Positions 7,348 to 14,948 of a stretch of 30,777 nt of DNA are shown one piece after another. The notes below the pieces were generated by a model that searched no databases, was not told the origin of the DNA, and saw only the letters and a program-made list of their open reading frames with translations. Each line of letters starts with the position of its first letter. Position 1 is the first letter of the stretch. The DNA comes from an uncultured Anaerotignum sp. (lineage in GTDB: Bacteria > Bacillota > Clostridia > Lachnospirales > Anaerotignaceae): assembly GCF_934277605.1 (NCBI RefSeq), contig NZ_CAKQVD010000019.1, positions 1-30,777 on the forward strand. The letters run 5' to 3'. The position numbers and the translations under genes are program-made.

Positions 7348-7371
7348 CAGGGGTGACTCCCGCCACCCCTG
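7348..7371 (-). terminator. Intra-operon hairpin between binding-protein and permease genes
   Basis: CAGGGGTG and CACCCCTG form an 8-bp stem with an 8-nt loop, followed on the minus strand by TTTTATGG. The short T run suggests partial termination or 3'-end protection. That would give more binding protein than permease. Confidence 0.7.
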
Positions 7372-7399
7372 AAAAATCACATCAAGACTGCTTCATAAA

Positions 7400-8194
7400 T
7401 TATTTAGCACTGATATATTTATCAATGATTTTCTGCACAGTACCATCTGCTGTCAATTCAGCCAATGCTGTATTGATTTTTTCTGTCAGAGGGCTATCCT
7501 TTGCCAAGCAGATTGCGTAATCCTCCACAGCATATTCGGTATCCAAAATCTGCAGACCTTCATTTGCCGCAACAAATTCTTTTGCGGGGTTGTTATCAAT
7601 AACAACACAATCAACCTTGCCCTGCTGCAAAGCCAGAACTGCGTCAGCGCCCTTAGGGAAACGTTCTACCTTGCCCAGACCTGCGCCTTCGATGTCATCT
7701 GTTGTATACAGGTCACCGGTTGTGCCTGTCTGTACGCCGATTTTATGATTTGCGCCTTCTGCAAACAAATCGTCTACGGTTTTGATGTCAGAGCCTTCCT
7801 TTACGATGATTGCCTGCACGCCTGTTGCGTAGGAATCAGAGAAATCAACGCTCTTCTGACGATCCGGTGTTACTGTCATGCCTGCCATACCAATGCTTGC
7901 CTTGCCGCTTGTTACCGCAGGGATGATAGACTCAAAATCCATATCCTGAATTTCAAAATTCATGCCCAGCTTTTCTGCCAAAGCTGCGCCGATTTCCGCA
8001 TCAATACCAACAACATCCTTACCTTCATAATATTCATAGGGAGGGAATGTTGCATTTGTTGCCATAACCAGTGTTTCCTTTTTTGCATCTGCACCGTCAT
8101 CTGTTGCCGCATCATTGGAGCCGCAGCCTGCCAGAGATGTCACCATTGCAAATACCATTGTTGTTGCCAAAAGACCCTTCATAAATTTCTTCAT
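7400..8194 (-). CDS. Amino-acid ABC transporter substrate-binding lipoprotein (SBP_bac_3)
   Basis: 264 residues. A lipoprotein signal ends at SLAGC (C24), so the mature protein is tethered to the outer face of the membrane. It is a family 3 solute-binding protein: ATFPPYEYYEGKDVVGIDAEIG at the start of the fold, the GMTVTPDRQKSVDFSDSY segment, GVQTGTTGD and a C-terminal LTADGTVQKIIDKYI. The ATG is preceded by AGGAGG, with a good promoter about 50 bp upstream. Acidic residues around VGIDAE and the R in TPDRQ are those that normally bind the amino acid's charged groups. The specific amino acid is not deducible. It heads the three-gene importer operon. Confidence 0.95.
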   Translation of the reverse strand: MKKFMKGLLATTMVFAMVTSLAGCGSNDAATDDGADAKKETLVMATNATFPPYEYYEGKDVVGIDAEIGAALAEKLGMNFEIQDMDFESIIPAVTSGKASIGMAGMTVTPDRQKSVDFSDSYATGVQAIIVKEGSDIKTVDDLFAEGANHKIGVQTGTTGDLYTTDDIEGAGLGKVERFPKGADAVLALQQGKVDCVVIDNNPAKEFVAANEGLQILDTEYAVEDYAICLAKDSPLTEKINTALAELTADGTVQKIIDKYISAK

Positions 8195-8244
8195 AGTACT
8201 CTTCCTCCTAATCCTTATTTTCTTCTGTGTTATTTGATATTGGA

Positions 8245-8273
8245 ATTATACTATTTTGGTGCATAAAATACAA
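8245..8273 (-). promoter_or_regulatory. sigmaA promoter of the amino-acid ABC operon
   Basis: Minus strand: TTGTAT (8268-8273), 17-bp spacer, perfect TATAAT (8245-8250). The start codon of the binding protein is about 50 bp downstream. Confidence 0.75.
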
Positions 8274-8407
8274 TAATAATTTTTCACGATAAATTAAAAA
8301 TTTCTCTTTTCTTTTTGTAAAAAATAGACATATTCCTTGCATTTTCAACGGAATCCAATCCATTCGCACACCGTTTGCAAAAAATATCGTATAGGAATAA
8401 ATACACC

Positions 8408-8448
8408 AAAATGTATAAAAAACCGCATAAATTCATTTTATACATTTT
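8408..8448. repeat. 13-bp AT-only inverted repeat downstream of the ClC gene
   Basis: AAAATGTATAAAA (8408-8420) and TTTTATACATTTT (8436-8448) are perfect complements with a 15-nt loop. The element lies just after the ClC stop and about 135 bp upstream of the ABC promoter. It may be a weak terminator or a protein-binding palindrome. The rest of 8274-8454 is AT-rich and without a gene. Confidence 0.5.
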
Positions 8449-8454
8449 TTGTAT

Positions 8455-9729
8455 TTAATGCACATTCTTATTGATAAATTCCGGTTCTACCTTGGAATAC
8501 ATGATTTTCTGCTCCGAATACAGGCCATAATAGCCGGAAAGCATATAGCTGACCGCACAGCAAAGTGCATAATATGCCGTCCCATGAAAGCCAAACACCT
8601 CAATGCAGAGCATGATGGATGCCAAGGGGCAGTTCGTAACCCCACAGAACACAGCCGCCATCCCCAAGGCTGCCGCAAAGGGTGCGGAAATCCCCAACAG
8701 CTGCCCTGCCACACAGCCGAAGGTTGCCCCGATAAAGAAGGACGGAACAATCTCGCCGCCCTTAAAGCCTGCGCCCAAGGTCAACGCCGTGAAAAGAATC
8801 TTGAGCAGAAATGCCTCCGTTTTTGCATCGCCCTGCAACGCCTGTGCAATGATATTCATGCCTGCACCGTTGTAATCCCGACAGCCCACCAAATAGGTTG
8901 CCGCAATCACAATGCAGCCGCCGCAAAACACACGCACCATAGGATTTTTAAATACCTTCCGATAAACATCCCCAATCTGCTCCATGATAATGCAAAAGAG
9001 AACGCTCAATATGGCACAAAGCACCCCTAAGACTGCCACACGCCAGCAATTTTCAAAGCCGATTGTGGCAGGAACCCTTGCAATCGAAAAGGTTGTCGGC
9101 GCAATCCCCACCGCCTGCGAAAGCCCTGCCGCCACCAAAGCGGAAATGATACACGGCACAATGGCGGAATAGTGCATTACACCGACAGTGATTACCTCCA
9201 TGGCAAAAATCACAGAGGTCAGCGGTGTGCCAAAAAGTGCCGAAAACCCTGCCGCCATGCCGCACATGGTCATAATGCGTTCTTCCCTTTCATTGAGCTG
9301 AAAGATTCGTCCGAAGCTGGAGGCAATGCTGCCGCCCAACTGCAACGCCGCACCCTCTCTTCCGGCAGAACCGCCAAGCAAATGCGTCACAACCGTACTG
9401 AAAAAAATCAACGGTGCTGTTCTCAAGGTAACCGGTTCATTGGAGCGCACTGCCACAAGAATGAAATTCGTCCCTCTGTCCTTTTCCATTCCCGCCCAAC
9501 GATATGCAAGCACAATGGCAAGACCGCCAAGCGGCAGAAGCCACAAAAGCCAAGGATGCGTGGTGCGAAAGGCGGTTGCCCATTCCAAAGCAAGATGGAA
9601 TGCAATGCCCACCAAGCCAATGACAAAGCCAATGCAAATGGCACCACAGCTCCACATCACAAAATGGATAAAGTTATTTTCGCTTACGTCAAGATGATTT
9701 TGATATTTTTTGTAAAGCTCCTTAATCAA
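8455..9729 (-). CDS. ClC-family chloride channel / anion antiporter
   Basis: 424 residues and about ten to twelve membrane helices. ClC signatures are visible: GGSAGREGAALQ (the GREGP-type motif, keeping the gating glutamate E125 but with Ala in place of Pro), TPLTSVIFAMEV, and KGGEIVPSFFIGATFG (the GxFxP-type motif). No CBS domains follow the channel. The start is TTG at 9729, overlapping the histidine-kinase stop as TTGA. It is well supported because GAGGAGG lies 7 nt upstream and no ATG occurs before the first helix. Bacterial ClC proteins move chloride or other halides, often against protons, in acid or halide stress. Coupling to a two-component system suggests regulated need for anion flux, which is inference. 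Confidence 0.92.
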   Translation of the reverse strand: MIKELYKKYQNHLDVSENNFIHFVMWSCGAICIGFVIGLVGIAFHLALEWATAFRTTHPWLLWLLPLGGLAIVLAYRWAGMEKDRGTNFILVAVRSNEPVTLRTAPLIFFSTVVTHLLGGSAGREGAALQLGGSIASSFGRIFQLNEREERIMTMCGMAAGFSALFGTPLTSVIFAMEVITVGVMHYSAIVPCIISALVAAGLSQAVGIAPTTFSIARVPATIGFENCWRVAVLGVLCAILSVLFCIIMEQIGDVYRKVFKNPMVRVFCGGCIVIAATYLVGCRDYNGAGMNIIAQALQGDAKTEAFLLKILFTALTLGAGFKGGEIVPSFFIGATFGCVAGQLLGISAPFAAALGMAAVFCGVTNCPLASIMLCIEVFGFHGTAYYALCCAVSYMLSGYYGLYSEQKIMYSKVEPEFINKNVH

Positions 9730-11966
9730 AGAGAATCCTCCTCGTTTTCCTCATTTTCTTCCTCATCCTCCCACAAGGGTATGCTTACGATTGCCTTAAA
9801 CAAATCGCCATCCACCTGTATTCCGAAGGTGCCGCCTTGAAGCTCTGCCAAGCTTTGCGTAATGGAAAGTCCCAGACCACTGCCCTCCGTTGTGCGAGAG
9901 GCATCCCCACGCACAAAGCGCTCCGTCAGTCTGGTTTCATCAAAATCAATCGCTGCTGCGGAAATATTCTTCATAATCAGCACGCCATAGCCGTCCATCT
10001 TGAAAATATCCACATAAACCCTTGAATTCGGCATGGAATACTTAATGACATTGGAAAGCAAATTTTCCAAAATACGCCACATGTGGCCCCCGTCTGCATC
10101 AATAAAGACAGGCTCATCACAGCTGATTTTAAACGTCAGCCCCGTCACGTTGATTTTATCCTCCAGCTCGCCCATAGCCTGCATGATAAGCTGCTTATAG
10201 TCCACACGCATTTTGGCTACCGTCAGACTGCCGCTGGAGGCCTTGCTCGCCTCAATCAAATCCTCAATCAACTGCTTTAAGCGATAGGATTTTTCATAAA
10301 GCACCTCCACAAAGCTGTTTGCTCTTTCGTTTTGCAGATTTTCATGCTTCAAAAGCTCTACATAGGAAATGATGGAGGTCAGCGGTGTTTTCAGGTCATG
10401 CGAAACATTTGTAATCAGCTCCGCCTTCATACGCTCGCCCTTAACCGCATCATCCACTGCGTTTTTAAAGCCCTCCTGGATGTTTGCCACATCCTCTGCA
10501 AAATTCAAAAAGGAGGGAGAGATTTTATTCAAATCCAACTGATAAGAGAAATTCCCCTTCGCACTTTCCTTTACGGAAATCATAATCTCCTTCAAAGAAC
10601 GCAACGCCCGCACAAACCAATACATACAAAGCCCATTGAAAAAAATAAGCCCCGTGCCTGCCAAAACCGTCATTTTCTCATAGCCATAAAAGGGTGCCAT
10701 AACCATCATACCCATAATGACACAGTTGCCCAAGGCATAGCAAAGCATAACAATAACCATCCAGCCGCGGAAGGTGCTGCCCGTAAACAGCTCGCTCATT
10801 CTGCGGATGGTAACGGAAATCCATGTGTTGCGGAAAAAGCTTCTGTCCTTTAACTGCCTTGCCACAGAAAGCACATAATTCAAAAGAATGGCCGCCGTTA
10901 TCAGATACAGCACACCCAAAATAATCGCAAAGACATAATTCCAGAAGGTTACCGTTCCCTGCAAAATGATTTCCAAAAGCGTGTTTGCAGTAAACACAGA
11001 AATACAGCCAAACAAAAACACCAGCAGAAAATGTATTTCGTTATAAATACGGTCTACCATGCCGAATTTTATCTTTCCCCGCTTTTCCTTCTGCCCCGTC
11101 ACACGAATCAGATAGCCCAAGGAAAGCAAAATGCCCAAAAGAGAAACCGCAGTTGCCCCAAACAAAATCGGGATGCTCTGCTTGGTAAAGCGAAAGCCTT
11201 GCCACAGGTCATAAAATTCATCCCCCGGCAGCAAGGGATCCCGAATGGCACCGTAAAATTTGAAATCACTGTTTTCCAGAATGGGATTATCGTACATATC
11301 GAAATAATATGGATTATCGCCCAAATTATCACTGCCGAAGCCGGCTGAAAGCACCAAGGTACGCTCTGCCTCTCTGATTTCTCCCTTCGTGGCATTGCCG
11401 CCAATCACGTTTCCGTTTTCATCCTCTATATAGTAGAGGAAATTCTTAACGCCTGCCAAATAGCGCACACAGCTTTTGTATTCATCAAGCTGTCTTTGGA
11501 TATACATTTTATAATAGGAGGGCAAACGGCTCTCAACCAAATCCTGATATTCCTTCAAATTTTCCTGCAAGCTTTCAGGAATGTTGCCCTGCAAAATCAA
11601 GCCGTCATAGGTTTTGTTAACCTCCGTATTCCCTGTAATAATGCCATCCACAATGCCATAATAGCGTTTAAAGCCACTGAGCAGCTCCTCTCGGTCAACG
11701 GCAAGCCCTGCCTCAATGCGTTCTTCACTGCGGTAATAGATATCTGCCAAAACCGCCTGATCAAGCGTGTGGCTGAAAAATTCATGGAATTCCTCCGTAT
11801 CATACACCGTATCCTCATTGATGACATCCCTGCCCCAGTTACGAGAAATATTAACCGTAACAATGCCGCTGAAGAAAATGGTACAGGCAAAGACAAAAAA
11901 TAAAACTACCGCAATCGCCTTGAATTTTAACTGATAAGCCTTAGATTTTTTCGATTTTGTAGCCAA
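9726..11966 (-). CDS. Large multi-pass membrane sensor histidine kinase
   Basis: 746 residues. One helix (about 17-38) is followed by a ~225-residue extracytoplasmic region without a motif I recognise. Roughly five further helices lie between ~265 and 455, then a short HAMP-like linker. The HisKA H-box is NVSHDLKTPLTS. The ATPase domain has the N-box ILENLLSNVIKYS and GSGLGLSITQSLAE. The C-terminus ends in an acidic tail (EDEEENEENEED). The start is TTG at 11966, inside the end of the response-regulator gene (26-nt overlap), with AAGGTGG 9 nt upstream. No ATG is available before the first helix. It should autophosphorylate and pass phosphate to the adjacent regulator. The signal is unknown, and it may relate to the co-transcribed ClC protein. 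Confidence 0.92.
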   Translation of the reverse strand: MATKSKKSKAYQLKFKAIAVVLFFVFACTIFFSGIVTVNISRNWGRDVINEDTVYDTEEFHEFFSHTLDQAVLADIYYRSEERIEAGLAVDREELLSGFKRYYGIVDGIITGNTEVNKTYDGLILQGNIPESLQENLKEYQDLVESRLPSYYKMYIQRQLDEYKSCVRYLAGVKNFLYYIEDENGNVIGGNATKGEIREAERTLVLSAGFGSDNLGDNPYYFDMYDNPILENSDFKFYGAIRDPLLPGDEFYDLWQGFRFTKQSIPILFGATAVSLLGILLSLGYLIRVTGQKEKRGKIKFGMVDRIYNEIHFLLVFLFGCISVFTANTLLEIILQGTVTFWNYVFAIILGVLYLITAAILLNYVLSVARQLKDRSFFRNTWISVTIRRMSELFTGSTFRGWMVIVMLCYALGNCVIMGMMVMAPFYGYEKMTVLAGTGLIFFNGLCMYWFVRALRSLKEIMISVKESAKGNFSYQLDLNKISPSFLNFAEDVANIQEGFKNAVDDAVKGERMKAELITNVSHDLKTPLTSIISYVELLKHENLQNERANSFVEVLYEKSYRLKQLIEDLIEASKASSGSLTVAKMRVDYKQLIMQAMGELEDKINVTGLTFKISCDEPVFIDADGGHMWRILENLLSNVIKYSMPNSRVYVDIFKMDGYGVLIMKNISAAAIDFDETRLTERFVRGDASRTTEGSGLGLSITQSLAELQGGTFGIQVDGDLFKAIVSIPLWEDEEENEENEEDSL

Positions 11967-12636
11967 TCCCCCACACCACCTTCAAATATCTCGGTTCCTT
12001 CGGGTTGATTTCGATTTTTTCCCGAATCCGTCGAATATGCACAGAAACTGTATTTTCGGGAGAAAAAGAGGACTCATTCCAAACCCTCTCATAGATTTCA
12101 TCAATCGAAAATACCTTGCCCGCGTTTTCCATCAAAAGCTGCAAAATGCCATATTCCGTCGCTGTCATCTTTACCTTTTTTCCTTCCACACGCACCTCTT
12201 TGGCATCCTTATCCAATTCAACACCGCCAATGCGGATAATATTATTCTTCTCCGCAATGCTGCCCAAGGCGGTGTAGCGTCTCATGTGGCTTTTTACCCG
12301 TGCCAACAGCTCCAAGGGATTAAAGGGCTTTGTAATATAATCATCCGCACCGAAATTCAGCCCCAGCACCTTATCCGTATCCTCTGATTTTGCGGAAAGA
12401 ATGATAATCGGAATATTCAAGGATTCTCTGATTTTTACGGTTGCGTGCAGCCCGTCCATCTCCGGCATCATCACATCCAATATAATCAAGTGAATTTCAT
12501 TTTCCTCCAACGCCTTCAGTGCCTCCAGCCCGTTATACGCCTTAATCACATCATAGCCTTCCTGTTCCAAATATATTGCAATCGCATCCACAATACTGCG
12601 GTCATCATCACAAACCAAAATATGAAATTTTTCCAT
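11941..12636 (-). CDS. OmpR/PhoB-family response regulator
   Basis: 231 residues from the ATG at 12636, which has AGGAGG at 8-nt spacing. An alternative start 39 bp upstream has no support. The receiver domain has the acidic pocket D10-D12, phospho-acceptor D54 (LIILDVMMPEMDG), and TKPFNPLELLARV with the conserved Lys. The C-terminal winged helix (TATEYGILQLLMENAGKVFS, NTVSVHIRRIREKIE) binds DNA. The gene stops inside the start of the partner kinase, so the pair is translationally coupled. It is the first gene of the regulator-kinase-ClC operon. Probable targets include its own operon, but no repeated operator was identified. Confidence 0.95.
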   Translation of the reverse strand: MEKFHILVCDDDRSIVDAIAIYLEQEGYDVIKAYNGLEALKALEENEIHLIILDVMMPEMDGLHATVKIRESLNIPIIILSAKSEDTDKVLGLNFGADDYITKPFNPLELLARVKSHMRRYTALGSIAEKNNIIRIGGVELDKDAKEVRVEGKKVKMTATEYGILQLLMENAGKVFSIDEIYERVWNESSFSPENTVSVHIRRIREKIEINPKEPRYLKVVWGIGYKIEKI

Positions 12637-12660
12637 CCTTGCTTCCTCCTTTACGGCTTT

Positions 12661-12688
12661 TTTATAGCATATCACGTTTTTTCGACAA
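12661..12688 (-). promoter_or_regulatory. Promoter of the regulator-kinase-ClC operon
   Basis: Minus strand: TTGTCG (12683-12688), 16-bp spacer, TATAAA (12661-12666) with an extended TG. It lies about 25 bp before the start codon. Confidence 0.65.
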
Positions 12689-12794
12689 AAAAAACCGCTT
12701 TCTCTTACGATTTCTTTAAGGCTTTAAAAAAATGCGTCAGATTTTATCAAAAAGCGCACAAATTAAAAAACATTGTCTTTTCATAAAAAAATTG

Positions 12795-12823
12795 TTGACA
12801 AACAATTCATTCTGCTATATACT
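12795..12823 (+). promoter_or_regulatory. Strong sigmaA promoter of tRNA-Lys
   Basis: Consensus TTGACA (12795-12800), 17-bp spacer, TATACT (12818-12823). The mature tRNA begins 13 bp later. Confidence 0.92.
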
Positions 12824-12835
12824 GAATTTCGTTGC

Positions 12836-12908
12836 GGGTCATTAGCTCAGTTGGTAGAGCACTGGACTTTTAATCCAGGTGTCCCGGGTTCGAGTCCCGG
12901 ATGACTCA
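12836..12908 (+). tRNA. tRNA-Lys (anticodon UUU)
   Basis: A 73-nt cloverleaf. Acceptor GGGTCAT pairs with ATGACTC (one G-U), discriminator A at 12908. D-arm TAGCTCAGTTGGTAGAGC. Anticodon arm CTGGA-CTTTTAA-TCCAG with anticodon TTT. T-arm CCGGGTTCGAGTCCCGG. CCA is not encoded. It is a single-gene unit with its own promoter and terminator, on the opposite strand to its neighbours. Confidence 0.98.
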
Positions 12909-12912
12909 TTTC

Positions 12913-12950
12913 AGACCAAGGTTTTCGCCTTGGTCTTTTTTTATTTTTCA
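12913..12950 (+). terminator. Terminator of tRNA-Lys
   Basis: AGACCAAGG / CCTTGGTCT stem (12913-12921, 12928-12936), loop TTTTCG, followed by a long T run. It begins 5 bp after the tRNA. Confidence 0.95.
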
Positions 12951-12960
12951 TCACTTTTTT

Positions 12961-13007
12961 TGTATAAAAAATCCCCGAACCATAGGATTGAAACCTATCA
13001 TTCGGGG
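12961..13007 (-). terminator. Terminator of the hydrogenase gene
   Basis: On the minus strand, outer stem CCCCGAA/TTCGGGG (12973-12979, 13001-13007) and inner ATAGG/CCTAT, followed by ATTTTTTATAC. It lies just after the hydrogenase stop. Confidence 0.9.
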
Positions 13008-13013
13008 CTATGC

Positions 13014-14585
13014 TTATTCTACCTCACCCTTTGCAATCGCTTCTTTTTTCGCTTTTGCGGTCGCCTGCTTCTTGGCTTTTTTCTCGCCTGCGGTAACCTC
13101 CTTCATTTTTTCCAGCTCAGGAAATTCGCGTTCCATATTCACGCCTGCCATATCATAGCCGCGAATCCCTTCCATTGGGTTATCCGTCAGCGCAAGGCGG
13201 CTGAAATCATTCACTCGCTGAATCCCTCTCTGGTCATGAAAGATGGACGCTGCGCCGTTTGTGCAGCCACCCTTGCACGCCATGCCTTCAATGAGGTTTT
13301 CCTCCAATCTGCCGAAGGATGCCAGCTTCATTGCTTTGATACATTCCTCAATGCCGCTGCATCGGATGGGATTGATTTCCGTTTCAATGCCCTCCAGCTT
13401 TGCCACACGGCGCACGCTTTCCGCCACGCCGCCTGTTCTTGCAAAAATACGTCCATAGGAGGAAGGCTCCCCTGCGAAAATTTCAGGCAGCTCTGCCAAG
13501 TCCATGCCTCTTGCATCAAAGATGGCACGCAGCTCCTCAAATGTCAGCACATAATCCACTGCACCCTTAACATCCTCCTGCTTGATTTCGACCTTTTTCG
13601 CCGTGCAGGGTCCGATAAAGACGATACGCGCCTTTCTGTCCTTCGCGCGGATGGCTCTTGCCATGGCAATCATAGGAGAAACCACGGTGGACACATGATC
13701 CATATATTCGGGGTGATTTTTTCTTACATATTCCACAAAGGCAGGACAGCAGGAGGTTGTTTTCCATTTCTTTTCCTCAATGGTTTCCACAAATTCCTTT
13801 GCTTCCTCAACGGAAACCATATCACCGGCAATCGCCGCCTCAACCACATCATAGAAACCAAGCTCCTTAATGCCGGCAAATACCTGCCCAACCTTGATGC
13901 CGGTATACTGGCTGGCAACCGCAGGCGCAACCACCGCATACACATGATAGCTGGTGTTGTTCCAAGAATCCCGCAGTAAATTCAGCACGTTCATCACAAA
14001 GGATTTATCTACAATCGCACCGAAGGGACACTGCTGCACGCAGGCACCGCAGGAAATACATTTATCATGGTCAATCATCGCTTTTCTGTTTTCATCCATC
14101 TTGACCGCATTGACGGAGCAGGCACGCATGCACGGACGCATAACCTCACTGATGGCACCGAAGGGACAAACCTGCTTACAGCGGCCACATTCAATGCAAA
14201 GCTCCTGATTGATATATGCTCTGTGATTCACGATAGAAATAGCATTTTTCGGACAGTTTTCCTGACATTTATGCCCCAGACAGCCACGACAAGAATCGCT
14301 GACAACGAAACGGTCAATGGGACATTCGTCACACGCAGAATCCAACACATTGATGACACGGTCGCCCTCTGTCGGCTCCAGAACCAGACGCACACGGTCC
14401 TCAATAATATGGCGCTCCTTATAAATACAGCAGCGGAAGGATGCCTTTGGCCCCGGAATAATCGCTTCCGCAATCTCCTTTTCCATATTGATTTCCTTAT
14501 CCAGCTCCCCATTGAAGAAGCGGCTCGCACATTCCCTGTTTACCAGATATTTGATGTACTGTACATTACTTTCAAACTTGCTCAT
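13014..14585 (-). CDS. Monomeric [FeFe]-hydrogenase, probable group B
   Basis: 523 residues from the ATG at 14585 (AAGGTG at about 7 nt). N-terminal ferredoxin-like clusters: C99, C102, C107, C111; CIECGRCKQVCP (C130-C140); and CISCGACVQQCP (C176-C186) with C152 and C156. H-cluster motifs follow: TSCCP (C279, C280), GPCTAKK (C327) and EGMACKGGCTNG (C437, C441). The proton-relay cysteine is kept. L1 is TSCCPAF rather than TSCCPxW, L2 is GPC rather than MPC, and L3 lacks the GGGQP sequence. These features point to group B rather than the classical group A enzyme. It should exchange electrons between ferredoxin and protons/H2 in the cytoplasm. The last ~25 residues are a Lys/Ala-rich tail not needed for the fold. 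It is monocistronic, with its own promoter and terminator. Confidence 0.9.
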   Translation of the reverse strand: MSKFESNVQYIKYLVNRECASRFFNGELDKEINMEKEIAEAIIPGPKASFRCCIYKERHIIEDRVRLVLEPTEGDRVINVLDSACDECPIDRFVVSDSCRGCLGHKCQENCPKNAISIVNHRAYINQELCIECGRCKQVCPFGAISEVMRPCMRACSVNAVKMDENRKAMIDHDKCISCGACVQQCPFGAIVDKSFVMNVLNLLRDSWNNTSYHVYAVVAPAVASQYTGIKVGQVFAGIKELGFYDVVEAAIAGDMVSVEEAKEFVETIEEKKWKTTSCCPAFVEYVRKNHPEYMDHVSTVVSPMIAMARAIRAKDRKARIVFIGPCTAKKVEIKQEDVKGAVDYVLTFEELRAIFDARGMDLAELPEIFAGEPSSYGRIFARTGGVAESVRRVAKLEGIETEINPIRCSGIEECIKAMKLASFGRLEENLIEGMACKGGCTNGAASIFHDQRGIQRVNDFSRLALTDNPMEGIRGYDMAGVNMEREFPELEKMKEVTAGEKKAKKQATAKAKKEAIAKGEVE

Positions 14586-14703
14586 AACCTTCACCTTTTT
14601 CCAAAAAAACAGTAAACAACCAAAGCGCTTACCCGAAGCACCTCCCAAATGCTGCGTAGCCCGCGCTTTTTCCCCTAAAAATAAAACTCGTATCTCACTC
14701 TCG
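14586..14703 (-). promoter_or_regulatory. Structured ~118-nt leader of the hydrogenase mRNA
   Basis: Between the predicted promoter and the start codon the transcript can form a 7-bp stem, AAAGCGC/GCGCTTT (14622-14628 with 14663-14669). It encloses a small AGCA/TGCT hairpin whose loop reads UUUGGGAGG. I do not recognise a known riboswitch. No credible leader peptide was found. It could be a regulatory or stabilising 5' UTR. Confidence 0.4.
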
Positions 14704-14708
14704 TGTTC

Positions 14709-14737
14709 ATTTTAGCACAGCTTTATTTTGCACGCAA
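14709..14737 (-). promoter_or_regulatory. Promoter of the hydrogenase gene
   Basis: Minus strand: TTGCGT (14732-14737), 17-bp spacer ending in TGC, TAAAAT (14709-14714). This is an extended -10 promoter about 120 bp upstream of the start codon. Confidence 0.6.
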
Positions 14738-14889
14738 GCGAATGTCCTTAGAAAACTCCCCAAAAATCCCAATCCATTTTTATCCTTTTTTTATGATTTT
14801 CCGCGGGTTTCCGACACATTCCGCTTTGTCTATATCTCCTATTTTTTTCCTGCGCAGACTTTCCTCTGCCATACGATTTCACACCATGA
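14738..14889. other. Non-coding spacer, nothing recognised
   Basis: This is the remaining part of the 363-bp gap between the hydrogenase and phoR genes. It is T- and C-rich on the plus strand. I see no gene, RNA or repeat in it apart from the promoter and terminator that flank it. Confidence 0.6.
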
Positions 14890-14929
14890 AAAAAACCACT
14901 CCCTGCAAGAAAACAGAAAGCGGTTTTTT
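14890..14929 (-). terminator. Terminator of the pst-pho operon
   Basis: An 11-bp stem including one G-U pair (14890-14900 with 14919-14929), followed by a T run on the minus strand. It lies about 20 bp after the phoR stop. Confidence 0.8.
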
Positions 14930-14948
14930 CAGTATGTTTCTCCATTTT

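Noticed and set aside
12836..12908. tRNA-Lys as an integration site for a mobile element
   Set aside because: No integrase, no repeated tRNA 3' end and no cargo-like genes beside it.
12879..13979. Plus-strand frame of 366 codons starting within the tRNA and running opposite the hydrogenase
   Set aside because: It begins inside tRNA-Lys, passes through the tRNA terminator and lies antisense to a clear gene.
14586..14648. Upstream TTG start extending the hydrogenase by 21 residues
   Set aside because: The added residues are not conserved-looking and the internal ATG at 14585 has a well-placed SD.
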